Part shown: one piece after another, positions 1-6,326 of the stretch
Position numbering within the stretch: the first letter of the stretch is position 1
Layout: the number at the start of each line of letters is the position of its first letter
NCBI GenBank assembly: GCA_027029065.1
Contig: JALVGO010000224.1
Span: 1 to 9,099 of the forward strand
Origin: Sulfurovum sp.
Lineage (GTDB): Bacteria; Campylobacterota; Campylobacteria; Campylobacterales; Sulfurovaceae
Length of the DNA: 9,099 bases
Direction: 5' to 3'
The notes under the pieces: model-generated
Told to the model about the DNA's origin: nothing
Database searches by the model: none
What the model saw: the letters and a program-made list of their open reading frames with translations, nothing else
Made by a program: the position numbers and the translations under genes

Positions 1-2
1 TG

Positions 3-104
3 GCATTGCCCGAAGGGTGGGTTTTGCAGACGCGATCTTTGACCGAAGGAAATGCCTGTGGTGCACAAGATGCTTCCATCATCTTAGCTTTGGCTAGGAT
101 TTGA
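3..104 (+). CDS. C-terminal fragment of an unrecognised protein (5' partial)
   Basis: The frame is open from the left edge to a TGA at 102-104 and gives the last 33 residues of a protein whose start lies outside the window. The fragment reads plausibly as protein (a Gly-Asn-Ala-Cys-Gly stretch, then a hydrophobic helix-like end with ILALARI), and the other two forward frames are less protein-like. I do not recognise the family. No clear terminator follows. The fragment is short, so an intergenic origin cannot be excluded. Confidence 0.4.
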   Translation, partial: ALPEGWVLQTRSLTEGNACGAQDASIILALARI

Positions 105-241
105 AAGCCTCTTGCAAAATCTCACATCTGCCAAACCCATTATGAACGTCTGGGGTTATTAGAAATGCCCTTAAGTATATCATAAAATAATAGATTAAAT
201 ATCACAGTATGCCAAAATCATAAGCATAAGCAAGATTTGGG

Positions 242-247
242 TATAAT
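242..247 (+). promoter_or_regulatory. ilvC promoter, -10 box
   Basis: A perfect TATAAT lies 31 bases upstream of the ilvC start codon, preceded by ATTTGGG. No TTGACA-like -35 is present at the expected distance, only AT-rich DNA, as is usual for sigma-70 promoters in Campylobacter and Helicobacter. The predicted transcript start near 254 gives a leader of about 25 bases, too short for a leader-peptide attenuator. The ribosome binding site is AAGGA at 268-272. Confidence 0.65.
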
Positions 248-275
248 CGCGAAAATTTTTACACATCAAGGATAA

Positions 276-1307
<1,032 letters not shown>

Positions 1308-1309
1308 TC

Positions 1310-1411
1310 TTTTTGACAATTTGCGCTCATCTTTGCAGGATGGGCGCAGTCACTTACTGTTCGTAAGCTCCTTTACCCAAACCGACAAATCTAAGCACAA
1401 CTTGTCAAAAA
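1310..1411. repeat. Nested inverted-repeat element after ilvC
   Basis: Perfect 10-bp outer arms, TTTTTGACAA (1310-1319) and TTGTCAAAAA (1402-1411), enclose two hairpins. Hairpin A pairs 1322-1330 with 1340-1348 (nine pairs, one of them G-U, nine-base loop). Hairpin B pairs CTTAC 1353-1357 with GTAAG 1363-1367. The outer arm starts three bases after the ilvC stop codon. Neither inner hairpin is followed by a T run, so this is not a standard intrinsic terminator, although transcript-end processing or protection is possible. It could also be a small dispersed repeat. The pairing is read directly from the sequence; the role is unknown. Confidence 0.55.
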
Positions 1412-1483
1412 TCTTGAATTAGTTTAGATTACTATTTTCTCCCTTTCCCCTTTTCCTTTTTAGCTTTTAATTTAAAAATATGA

Positions 1484-1489
1484 TAGAAT
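1484..1489 (+). promoter_or_regulatory. Possible promoter of the 79-residue gene, -10 box
   Basis: TAGAAT lies 63 bases upstream of the likely start codon, after a 27-base uninterrupted pyrimidine tract (1435-1461) and an AT-rich run. T-rich upstream DNA with a -10 alone is the common promoter form in this bacterial class. It matches TATAAT at five of six positions. Moderate support only. Confidence 0.35.
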
Positions 1490-1551
1490 ATCGCTATGTG
1501 AATGTAAAAAAATCTGATATGCTTATATGAGATAATGATAAAAATGAGGGG

Positions 1552-1791
1552 ATGATGACAATTTATCAGGTTGTATTTTATGATCGTTTCGGTGACCGTG
1601 TTGCTGATTTTGGTCTTTATGAAGACAAGATTGATGCGGAGAAACGAGCCTTTGATGTCCGTATCAAAACATCCCTTGAAAGTGGCAGTGTATGTGTTGA
1701 AGAGGTGTTTGTGCATGATAGTTCAGCCAAAGAGGAGAAGAAGCGCGTACACAAAGGAGAGGTGAAAAAGGGCGGTATACGGTTTCGCTAA
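1552..1791 (+). CDS. Small hypothetical protein, 79 residues
   Basis: I do not recognise this protein. The N-terminal 56 residues look like a small alpha/beta fold: a hydrophobic strand (YQVVFYDRFG), an acidic helix (YEDKIDAEKRAFDVRI) and a second strand (GSVCVEEVFVHD). The last 20 residues form a very basic Lys/Arg tail, which could bind nucleic acid or membrane, though that is only a guess. There is no signal peptide or membrane segment. Start choice is uncertain: two ATG codons are adjacent (1552, 1555), and the only ribosome-binding-like sequence, GAGGGG at 1546-1551, abuts the first, so 1555 may be used. A 64-codon frame overlapping it from a TTG at 1571 looks less like protein. It sits between ilvC and a gene with its own promoter, so it is probably transcribed alone. 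Confidence 0.6.
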   Translation: MMTIYQVVFYDRFGDRVADFGLYEDKIDAEKRAFDVRIKTSLESGSVCVEEVFVHDSSAKEEKKRVHKGEVKKGGIRFR

Positions 1792-1830
1792 ATGGATATA
1801 GGATTATCGTAGAGGTAATAGGAATTTGGC

Positions 1831-1836
1831 TATAAT
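1831..1836 (+). promoter_or_regulatory. Promoter of the deacetylase-transporter pair, -10 box
   Basis: A perfect TATAAT lies 27 bases before the start codon. The preceding ATTTGGC nearly matches the ATTTGGG before the ilvC -10. Again no -35 is visible. The leader would be about 20 bases and contains a five-pair hairpin, CCACT 1841-1845 with AGTGG 1853-1857, which covers the weak ribosome binding site AGTGGA. Confidence 0.6.
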
Positions 1837-1863
1837 TGTACCACTATACCAAAGTGGAAAATC

Positions 1864-2922
1864 ATGGCACCTACTTCACGTAAAAAGAGATCATCTTTAC
1901 CTCAAGGCAAAAGTTCCGAACGTAAACGTACCGGACAGAAAAGAAGTCCTGCCAAGCGTAAAAAAAAGAAAAAGAACAACCGTCCGAAGAAACTGCTTAA
2001 AATAGTGCTGCTGCTTCTTGTTGCCGTGTTGCTTGTAGGCATAGGCTACTGTCTTGGTACATGTGGTCACTCCCAAACGGCATACAGCGATATATCACAC
2101 AAACAGCATACCCAAAAACATGTCAACACAACACCGGTAAAAAAGCCTGTACACATAACAGAACATAAGCCTGTTGTCAAAAAAGAGGCGCAACACCACC
2201 CCTCACCGTCCGTTCATGAGACAAAAGAAAAGGTTTACCCAAAAGTAAGGCTTGCATACAGGGGAGAGAAGCCGAAACTGGTGATCATCATTGATGATGT
2301 CCATACCCAGGCACAGCTTGATGCGATTGGCGCACTCGGCTTTCCTGTCACCCCCTCCATATTCCCTCCCTACAGCATGGCACCACATACAGAAAAGCTT
2401 GCGACCCGTGCGGTACACTACATGATCCATCTGCCGCTTGAGTCGGGCAATGCAAAATTCAACACCCAAAGCAAGACGCTGATGACAACAGCAAGCCGAC
2501 AAGCCATAGAGGCACGTGTACGTCAACTGCGCAAGCTTTTCCCCAGAGCACACTACATCAACAACCACACCGGCTCGGTCTTTACACGCAATTACCATGC
2601 GATGTATCTGCTGTATGAGGCAATGAAAAAGGAGGGGTTTGCTTTTATTGACAGCCGTACGATCAGTGACAGCAAAGTAGAGAAGATCGCCCATGCATTT
2701 GGAGATGCCTATGTGGCGCGTGATATTTTCATTGACAATGTACATTCTGTATCCTATATTCACAATCAGCTGAAAAAAGCGGTTTCTCTGGCAAAACGCA
2801 ACGGGTATGCCATTGCCATAGGACATCCCCACAAGGCAACTATGGAAGCGCTGCGAACAGCTAAGCCACTTTTAAAGGGGGTTGAGGCAGTCTATATTGA
2901 TAGTATATTCAGGGAGGAATAG
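1864..2922 (+). CDS. Divergent polysaccharide deacetylase family protein, membrane-anchored
   Basis: Predicted envelope protein of the divergent polysaccharide deacetylase family (PF04748, formerly DUF610). Residues 1-43 are an extremely basic cytoplasmic tail with a KRKKKKK run. Residues 44-66 form one transmembrane helix, so the rest should be periplasmic. Residues 69-118 are a low-complexity Lys/Pro linker with nine histidines. The catalytic-type domain spans about 136-352, with family landmarks LVIIIDDV (Asp144, Asp145), NNHTGS (His235), FIDSRT (Asp263, Arg265), ARD (Asp287) and GHPH (His321, His323). These resemble the metal-binding Asp/His set of NodB-like deacetylases, but the family's substrate is not established. 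The ATG at 1864 follows TATAAT by 27 bases. The stop codon abuts the next start, so the two genes are co-transcribed. Family assignment is firm; function is inferred. Confidence 0.88.
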   Translation: MAPTSRKKRSSLPQGKSSERKRTGQKRSPAKRKKKKKNNRPKKLLKIVLLLLVAVLLVGIGYCLGTCGHSQTAYSDISHKQHTQKHVNTTPVKKPVHITEHKPVVKKEAQHHPSPSVHETKEKVYPKVRLAYRGEKPKLVIIIDDVHTQAQLDAIGALGFPVTPSIFPPYSMAPHTEKLATRAVHYMIHLPLESGNAKFNTQSKTLMTTASRQAIEARVRQLRKLFPRAHYINNHTGSVFTRNYHAMYLLYEAMKKEGFAFIDSRTISDSKVEKIAHAFGDAYVARDIFIDNVHSVSYIHNQLKKAVSLAKRNGYAIAIGHPHKATMEALRTAKPLLKGVEAVYIDSIFREE

Positions 2923-4257
2923 ATGAAAAAAATAGCCATAGGCATCGGTATCGGGCTGCTCTTTTTTGTGTTGGCACAACCGTTTTTTGCCATGCCGCAT
3001 GCCGTTGTTATTGCGATTATTGCATTTTTGGTAACGCTTTGGACCAATGAAGGGCTGCCGCTTGGTGTGGTCTCAATGCTGCCTATTTTGCTCTTTCCCG
3101 TATTTGGCATACTTACGACACCGGAAGTAACGGCAAACTATTCAAAATCGATCATCTTCCTCTTCCTTGGCGGATTTATGCTTGCCATAGCTATTGAGAA
3201 AACAGAGCTTCACAAATATTTTTCCGCAAAGCTGTTGAGCTTTTTCCCAAAGACGGCAACAGGGATCATCTATGCACTGGCAGTGACTTCAGCACTGCTG
3301 AGCTCTATTCTCTCCAATACGACCATTACTCTGATGCTGATGCCTGTTGCGCTCTTTTTGAGTGAAAATGTACGGTTGAAGGTCCGTTTTTTGCTTGCTA
3401 CGGCATACGGTGCGAGTATCGGCGGCATATTGACCCCTATCGGTACGCCGCCAAACCTGATTTTGATGGGCTTTCTTGAAGAGCATAACCTGCCGATTAT
3501 GACCTTTGGCGGATGGATGCTTATGATGCTTCCTGTTGTCGGGCTGATGCTGCTGATCATGCCCTATCTGCTCTCCCGCGGTGTGTCAGGTGAGAGTGTG
3601 GCAGATGTGACGCAGGAGGTTCCAACACTGACACCCGAACAGAAAAGGCTTTACAGTGTCGTAGGTGTGTTGGCAGCCGTACTCGTTGCCAATACCTTTC
3701 TCAAGCAGTTTACAGGTTTTGCACTTGATGAGAAGCTGGTACTGCTTGGCTTTGGGCTTTTGATGTTTCTGCCAAAGATCGGCTTTCTGACATGGGAGGA
3801 TACGCGTAATATCCCCTATGAGATCATCTTTCTGTTCGGTGCGGGGTTTAGCATCGCAGCAGCAGTATCTCACTCCGGTCTGGCATCCGACATTGCTTCC
3901 AAGCTTTCGTTTGTTTCCCATCTGCCGCTTTTGGGTATGTTCCTTGTGATCGCACTCTTTGTGACCTTCTCAACGGAAGTGACCAGCAATACGGCACTGA
4001 CCTCCATTGCCATTCCGATCTTTTACGAGTTTGCGCAGAAGATGCCGCAGGATCAGGGAACCATGCTGCTGATGGTCGCCACAGTGGCAGCCTCCTATGC
4101 CTTTATGCTGCCTATTGCCACCCCTCCCAATGCCATTGTGATGAGTTCGCGGATCATCCGTATCAGGGAGATGGCAACAGTAGGATTGAAGCTGAACTTT
4201 ATCGGGGTTGCTGTGTTGACACTCGTTGCCTATTTTCTCTGGGGTTTTATGATCTAA
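2923..4257 (+). CDS. DASS/SLC13-type sodium-coupled anion transporter
   Basis: Inner-membrane secondary transporter of the divalent anion:Na+ symporter family, which moves dicarboxylates, citrate, sulfate or similar anions. The 444 residues are almost wholly hydrophobic, with about 11 membrane-spanning or re-entrant segments. The internal duplication typical of the fold is visible: SNTT (131-134) with GTPPN (174-178) in the first half, and SNTA (355-358) with ATPPN (399-403) in the second. In structurally known members such as VcINDY these SNT and TPPN elements form the two Na+ sites and the substrate site. The length is slightly below that of VcINDY. The substrate cannot be read from sequence. 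The start immediately follows the upstream stop (TAGATG), with GGGAGG at 2912-2917 inside the upstream gene, so translation is probably coupled. A weak terminator follows. Confidence 0.92.
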   Translation: MKKIAIGIGIGLLFFVLAQPFFAMPHAVVIAIIAFLVTLWTNEGLPLGVVSMLPILLFPVFGILTTPEVTANYSKSIIFLFLGGFMLAIAIEKTELHKYFSAKLLSFFPKTATGIIYALAVTSALLSSILSNTTITLMLMPVALFLSENVRLKVRFLLATAYGASIGGILTPIGTPPNLILMGFLEEHNLPIMTFGGWMLMMLPVVGLMLLIMPYLLSRGVSGESVADVTQEVPTLTPEQKRLYSVVGVLAAVLVANTFLKQFTGFALDEKLVLLGFGLLMFLPKIGFLTWEDTRNIPYEIIFLFGAGFSIAAAVSHSGLASDIASKLSFVSHLPLLGMFLVIALFVTFSTEVTSNTALTSIAIPIFYEFAQKMPQDQGTMLLMVATVAASYAFMLPIATPPNAIVMSSRIIRIREMATVGLKLNFIGVAVLTLVAYFLWGFMI

Positions 4258-4281
4258 AAATGTCAATCTGACATATTTTTT
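4258..4281 (+). terminator. Weak intrinsic terminator after the transporter gene
   Basis: TGTCA (4261-4265) pairs with TGACA (4269-4273) around a three-base loop. The flanking A and T tracts extend the stem with one mismatch, and six T residues (4276-4281) follow. It begins directly after the stop codon. The GC-poor stem makes it a leaky terminator at best. Confidence 0.45.
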
Positions 4282-4299
4282 CTGTATAGTGTTTCATTA

Positions 4300-4308
4300 T
4301 GCTATGAT
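4300..4308 (+). promoter_or_regulatory. dprA promoter, extended -10
   Basis: TGCTATGAT is an extended -10 (TGn followed by a five-of-six match to TATAAT) and would give a leader of only about 12 bases. A second candidate, TATAGT at 4285-4290, would give about 30 bases. The ribosome binding site AAGGA at 4317-4321 is five bases before the start codon. Confidence 0.45.
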
Positions 4309-4326
4309 TGGCAAAAAAGGAACGCT

Positions 4327-5103
4327 ATGACCTCTTTGGTAGAGCAGCATATTGCAGCACTTGATAGTATGAAAAAGTATCCTCCGGAACTGTTTTATCG
4401 GGGTGATCTCTCTTTGCTGAAGCGTCCCAAAGTCTCTATTGTCGGGACGCGCCGTCCTTCGCTCTATACACAGGAGATGACCAAGCAGATTGCCAAGGCA
4501 CTTGCAGCACGTGGTGTTTGTGTGGTCAGTGGTGCGGCTATGGGAGTGGATGCACTGGCGCATGAAGGAGCCGGTGTGGACAATACTATTGCGGTATTGG
4601 GCTGTGGGCTTGATATCCGTTATCCTGCCATCAATACTCCGTTGATAGGTGCGATCGAATCGAACGGTCTGCTCTTAAGCCCTTTCAATGACGGATTTCG
4701 TGCAGCAAACTGGAGTTTTGTGGTCAGAAATGAGATTGTCGTGGCGCTTGGAGAGATATTGGTTGTGACTGAAGCAGACCTTAACAGCGGGTCACTGCGC
4801 TCAGTAGCATTTGCGCAAAAAATGGGAAAACAGATCTATGTATTGCCGCACCGTATTGGAGAGAGCAGGGGAACCCATGCACTTATATGCAACGGTGAAG
4901 CAGAGGTGATATGGGATGTTGAGGCATTTGTCAGCCGGTTTGGTGTGTGTGCTTCAGCCGATCTTCCCAAAGATGACTTTTTCTATTTTTGCCAGAAGAT
5001 GCCTACGCTTGATGAGGTATTGGCAAAATTTGGAGAACGTGTTTACATGGCTGAACTTGAAGGCACCGTTACGATCCGCAACGGTATTGTCTCTTTGGCA
5101 TAA
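4327..5103 (+). CDS. dprA: DNA processing protein DprA, short form
   Basis: DprA binds incoming single-stranded DNA during natural transformation and loads RecA in the cytoplasm. The Rossmann-like DprA domain covers about 20-200: VSIVGTRRPS (36-45), SGAAMGVDALAH (68-79), LGCGLD (91-96), an FVVRNEIV segment at 131-138 matching the family RNR motif, TEADLNSGSL (148-157) and SRGTHALI (180-187). The protein has 258 residues, against about 290-380 for many DprA proteins. It lacks the N-terminal SAM-like domain, and its C-terminal region (about 215-258) is at most a reduced winged helix. This short form is normal for Campylobacterota. It has its own promoter and ribosome binding site. It ends two bases from the convergent thioredoxin gene; in Campylobacter I recall a RuvX-like resolvase gene following instead. 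Confidence 0.93.
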   Translation: MTSLVEQHIAALDSMKKYPPELFYRGDLSLLKRPKVSIVGTRRPSLYTQEMTKQIAKALAARGVCVVSGAAMGVDALAHEGAGVDNTIAVLGCGLDIRYPAINTPLIGAIESNGLLLSPFNDGFRAANWSFVVRNEIVVALGEILVVTEADLNSGSLRSVAFAQKMGKQIYVLPHRIGESRGTHALICNGEAEVIWDVEAFVSRFGVCASADLPKDDFFYFCQKMPTLDEVLAKFGERVYMAELEGTVTIRNGIVSLA

Positions 5104-5105
5104 AG

Positions 5106-5648
5106 CTATTTTTTCTTTGTAGTTGAAGGTTTGCTGCTAAGCTGTTTGTATAGCTCTTCGAGTGCTTCTGGAGGAAGCATACCTGCCTGAATATACTGTA
5201 CATCCCCTTTGGTATCGAGCGCAAGCATAAACGGGATACTCCCCTGCCATTGTGCCCTTTGTGAGATGTAGCTTACAAACAGGCGTTCTTGATTACCTGA
5301 GATGACGGTATAGTTGATGCCTTTTTGCTTTGCAAAGGCTTTAAGCTGTTCATTATTGAATCCCTGTACCTCTACTGCAATGACAGCCAGTTTGTCTTTG
5401 TGTTTTTTCTGTATGTCGATCAGGTGAGGGATTGTCATCAGACACGGTGGACAGTTGTGCCCGAAAAACTCAAGAAAGACAACCTTTCCTTCTGTTCCTG
5501 ATATTTTCAGTCCCTCCGGTGTTCCTTTGATGGTGTAGACTTTTCCATTGACATCTTTGATCTCAAGTGCCGACTTTTTAGCGCCTTGGGCATGCAATCC
5601 GCTTAGGAGTGAGAAGATGACAAGTGTTGCTGCGAATAGTTTTTTCAT
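5106..5648 (-). CDS. Exported TlpA-like thioredoxin-fold protein
   Basis: Predicted periplasmic thiol:disulfide oxidoreductase of the TlpA/ResA group. Residues 1-20 are a signal peptide (Met-Lys-Lys, hydrophobic core, cleavage after LHA). The thioredoxin domain spans about 45-170, with the active site FFGHNCPPC (Cys66, Cys69) and the cis-proline loop GSIPF (Pro139). CPPC differs from the CxxC of thioredoxin (CGPC) and of many ResA/TlpA proteins. The protein ends in a Lys-rich tail. Relatives reduce apocytochrome c or maintain periplasmic disulfides, but no partner gene is adjacent, so the client is unknown. The start is supported by an AAAGG ribosome binding site (minus strand, at 5655-5659) six bases upstream. 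Its 3' end faces dprA with a two-base gap, so the two transcripts probably overlap. Confidence 0.9.
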   Translation of the reverse strand: MKKLFAATLVIFSLLSGLHAQGAKKSALEIKDVNGKVYTIKGTPEGLKISGTEGKVVFLEFFGHNCPPCLMTIPHLIDIQKKHKDKLAVIAVEVQGFNNEQLKAFAKQKGINYTVISGNQERLFVSYISQRAQWQGSIPFMLALDTKGDVQYIQAGMLPPEALEELYKQLSSKPSTTKKK

Positions 5649-5686
5649 TGAAAACCTTTATATATTGAATTTGCAATAGTATAAAC

Positions 5687-5692
5687 ATTATA
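5687..5692 (-). promoter_or_regulatory. Promoter of the TlpA-like gene, -10 box (minus strand)
   Basis: On the minus strand this reads TATAAT, preceded by TTAGTG, 38 bases upstream of the start codon. No clear -35 is visible. It points away from the AT-rich interval on its right. Confidence 0.55.
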
Positions 5693-5756
5693 CACTAACC
5701 AAAATGTAATAATTGTGAAATTGGGTGAAAAGCTTGAAAAATATTTTGATTGGTCA

Positions 5757-5857
5757 AAAGAGCATCAGGAAGATCATTTAAAAGGAGGAGGAAAATCTAT
5801 GAAAAGGAGACCAAATGAAAATCTTGGGGATTTGGATGGTTCCTTCCGATGCTCTTT
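5757..5857. repeat. 15-bp inverted repeat with one bulge
   Basis: The left arm (5757-5772) is AAAGAGCATC, one unpaired A, then GGAAG. The right arm (5843-5857) is CTTCCGATGCTCTTT, complementary over all 15 bases except the bulge. The arms are about 70 bases apart and frame the purine-rich stretch holding both tiny reading frames. In RNA this would be a long stem closing a large loop. It could be a structured transcript, a regulatory site, or the ends of a small mobile-element remnant. Confidence 0.55.
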
Positions 5858-5864
5858 ATGGTGA
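5799..5864 (+). CDS. Possible 21-residue small protein
   Basis: ATG at 5799 is preceded by GGAGGAGG at 5784-5791, seven bases away, one of the strongest ribosome binding sites in the window. The product starts MKRRPNENLGDLDG and is hydrophilic, so it does not resemble membrane-active type I toxins. The same frame is open upstream to a GTG at 5715, so the sequence may be the end of a longer relic. There is no homology that I recognise. Treat as a candidate only. Confidence 0.2.
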   Translation: MKRRPNENLGDLDGSFRCSLW

Positions 5865-5886
5865 AAGTATACGAGTTGAAGTTTAA
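5815..5886 (+). CDS. Possible 23-residue small protein or relic 5' end of a gene
   Basis: ATG at 5815 is preceded by AAGGAG at 5804-5809, five bases away. The product begins MKILGIWMVPSDALYG and stops at TAA 5884-5886. The same frame then stays open for 61 more codons, to TAG 6070-6072, and begins with a protein-like stretch (GFVDELVSVVSVDHIIFP). This could be a small gene broken by one nonsense change, or chance. It overlaps the 21-residue frame in another phase. Confidence 0.22.
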   Translation: MKILGIWMVPSDALYGESIRVEV

Positions 5887-6016
5887 CCGAATACTAATAT
5901 TGGATTTGTTGATGAGCTTGTTTCTGTTGTTTCTGTCGATCATATCATATTTCCAAAAGTTTTCTATCTGACAAAATACGTCAAAAACTATTGTACCATA
6001 ATGCGCATAATGCATA

Positions 6017-6045
6017 TTGACAAACATCAAAAAATGATGTATTAT
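6017..6045 (+). promoter_or_regulatory. mazEF promoter with internal operator dyad
   Basis: TTGACA (6017-6022), a 17-base spacer and TATTAT (6040-6045) form the only promoter here with a consensus -35. A perfect dyad, ACATCA (6024-6029) and TGATGT (6035-6040) around AAAAA, fills the spacer. Ribbon-helix-helix antitoxins bind such short inverted repeats as dimers of dimers, so this is the expected autorepression operator. Palindromes at 6001-6008 and 6010-6015 may be accessory sites. Confidence 0.65.
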
Positions 6046-6071
6046 AAATCATACCAAATAGGAGGCATATA

Positions 6072-6326
6072 GTGATGACCACACCACAGATCAAATATGA
6101 CCGCATTACCTTTTCATTGCCGCATCATCTCAATCAGGCTTTGGATGCACTAAAAAACGAGTATCACCAGTCGAAGTCTGAACTTATTAAAACAGCCATA
6201 GAAAACTATCTTGAAGAGAAAAAGAGACGTAAATTACAAGAGGCGGTAGCACTTATGGCAGATGCCTATGAAAATGATGATGACCTTACTGCAATGCAAG
6301 TGTTGGACTCAGAGGCATTTCAATGA
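6072..6326 (+). CDS. Ribbon-helix-helix antitoxin (MazE-like)
   Basis: Antitoxin of a type II toxin-antitoxin pair: it binds and neutralises the MazF-like toxin encoded next and represses its own operon. The 84 residues have the ribbon-helix-helix layout: a strand (KYDRITFSLP, 8-17), helix A (about 18-31), a turn, and helix B (KSELIKTAIENYLEEK, 35-50). The acidic C-terminal tail (about 60-84) is the likely toxin-binding part. This is the CopG-type fold found in antitoxins such as B. subtilis EndoAI, not the AbrB fold of E. coli MazE. AGGAGG at 6060-6065 is six bases from GTG 6072 and nine from ATG 6075, so either could be the start. The stop overlaps the toxin start by four bases. Confidence 0.85.
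   Translation: MMTTPQIKYDRITFSLPHHLNQALDALKNEYHQSKSELIKTAIENYLEEKKRRKLQEAVALMADAYENDDDLTAMQVLDSEAFQ

Larger units (their letters stand above)
5649..6016. other. AT-rich gene-poor interval
   Basis: This stretch between the TlpA-like gene and the mazEF promoter has no recognisable gene. It contains the TlpA-like promoter, an inverted repeat (5757-5857) around two tiny reading frames, a longer plus-strand frame interrupted by one TAA, and near the right end two small palindromes (ATGCGCAT at 6001-6008, ATGCAT at 6010-6015). A 77-codon minus-strand frame over 5797-6030 lacks a ribosome binding site and has no protein-like pattern. Confidence 0.6.

Noticed and set aside
128..160. Possible terminator between the left fragment and ilvC
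   Set aside because: AACCC and GGGTT could pair, but with a loop of about 14 bases and no T run afterwards.
105..179. Open frame continuing 24 codons past the TGA of the left-end fragment
   Set aside because: It is in the same frame, but short, in likely intergenic DNA, and readthrough has no support. Most likely chance.
1435..1461. 27-base pyrimidine tract before the 79-residue gene
   Set aside because: Striking, but T-rich runs upstream of a -10 box are ordinary in this bacterial class. It is mixed C/T rather than a homopolymer, so it is not a clear phase-variable tract.
2203..2832. Minus-strand open frame of 209 codons
   Set aside because: Shadow of the deacetylase-family gene; no ribosome binding site and no recognisable protein pattern.
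5093..5114. Terminator-like sequence at the dprA / TlpA-like convergence
   Set aside because: Only a four-pair AT-rich stem (CTTT with AAAG) precedes the six T residues at 5109-5114. This is too weak, and the T run is explained as the Lys-rich tail coding of the opposite gene.
6001..6015. ATGCGCAT and ATGCAT palindromes as a toxin-antitoxin operator
   Set aside because: They lie upstream of the -35 and are short. The dyad inside the promoter spacer is the better operator candidate, and these may be accessory sites at most.
5797..6030. Minus-strand open frame of 77 codons in the AT-rich gap
   Set aside because: No ribosome binding site before its ATG, and Asn/Ile/Phe-rich composition as expected from AT-rich non-coding DNA. 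It also runs into the mazEF promoter.
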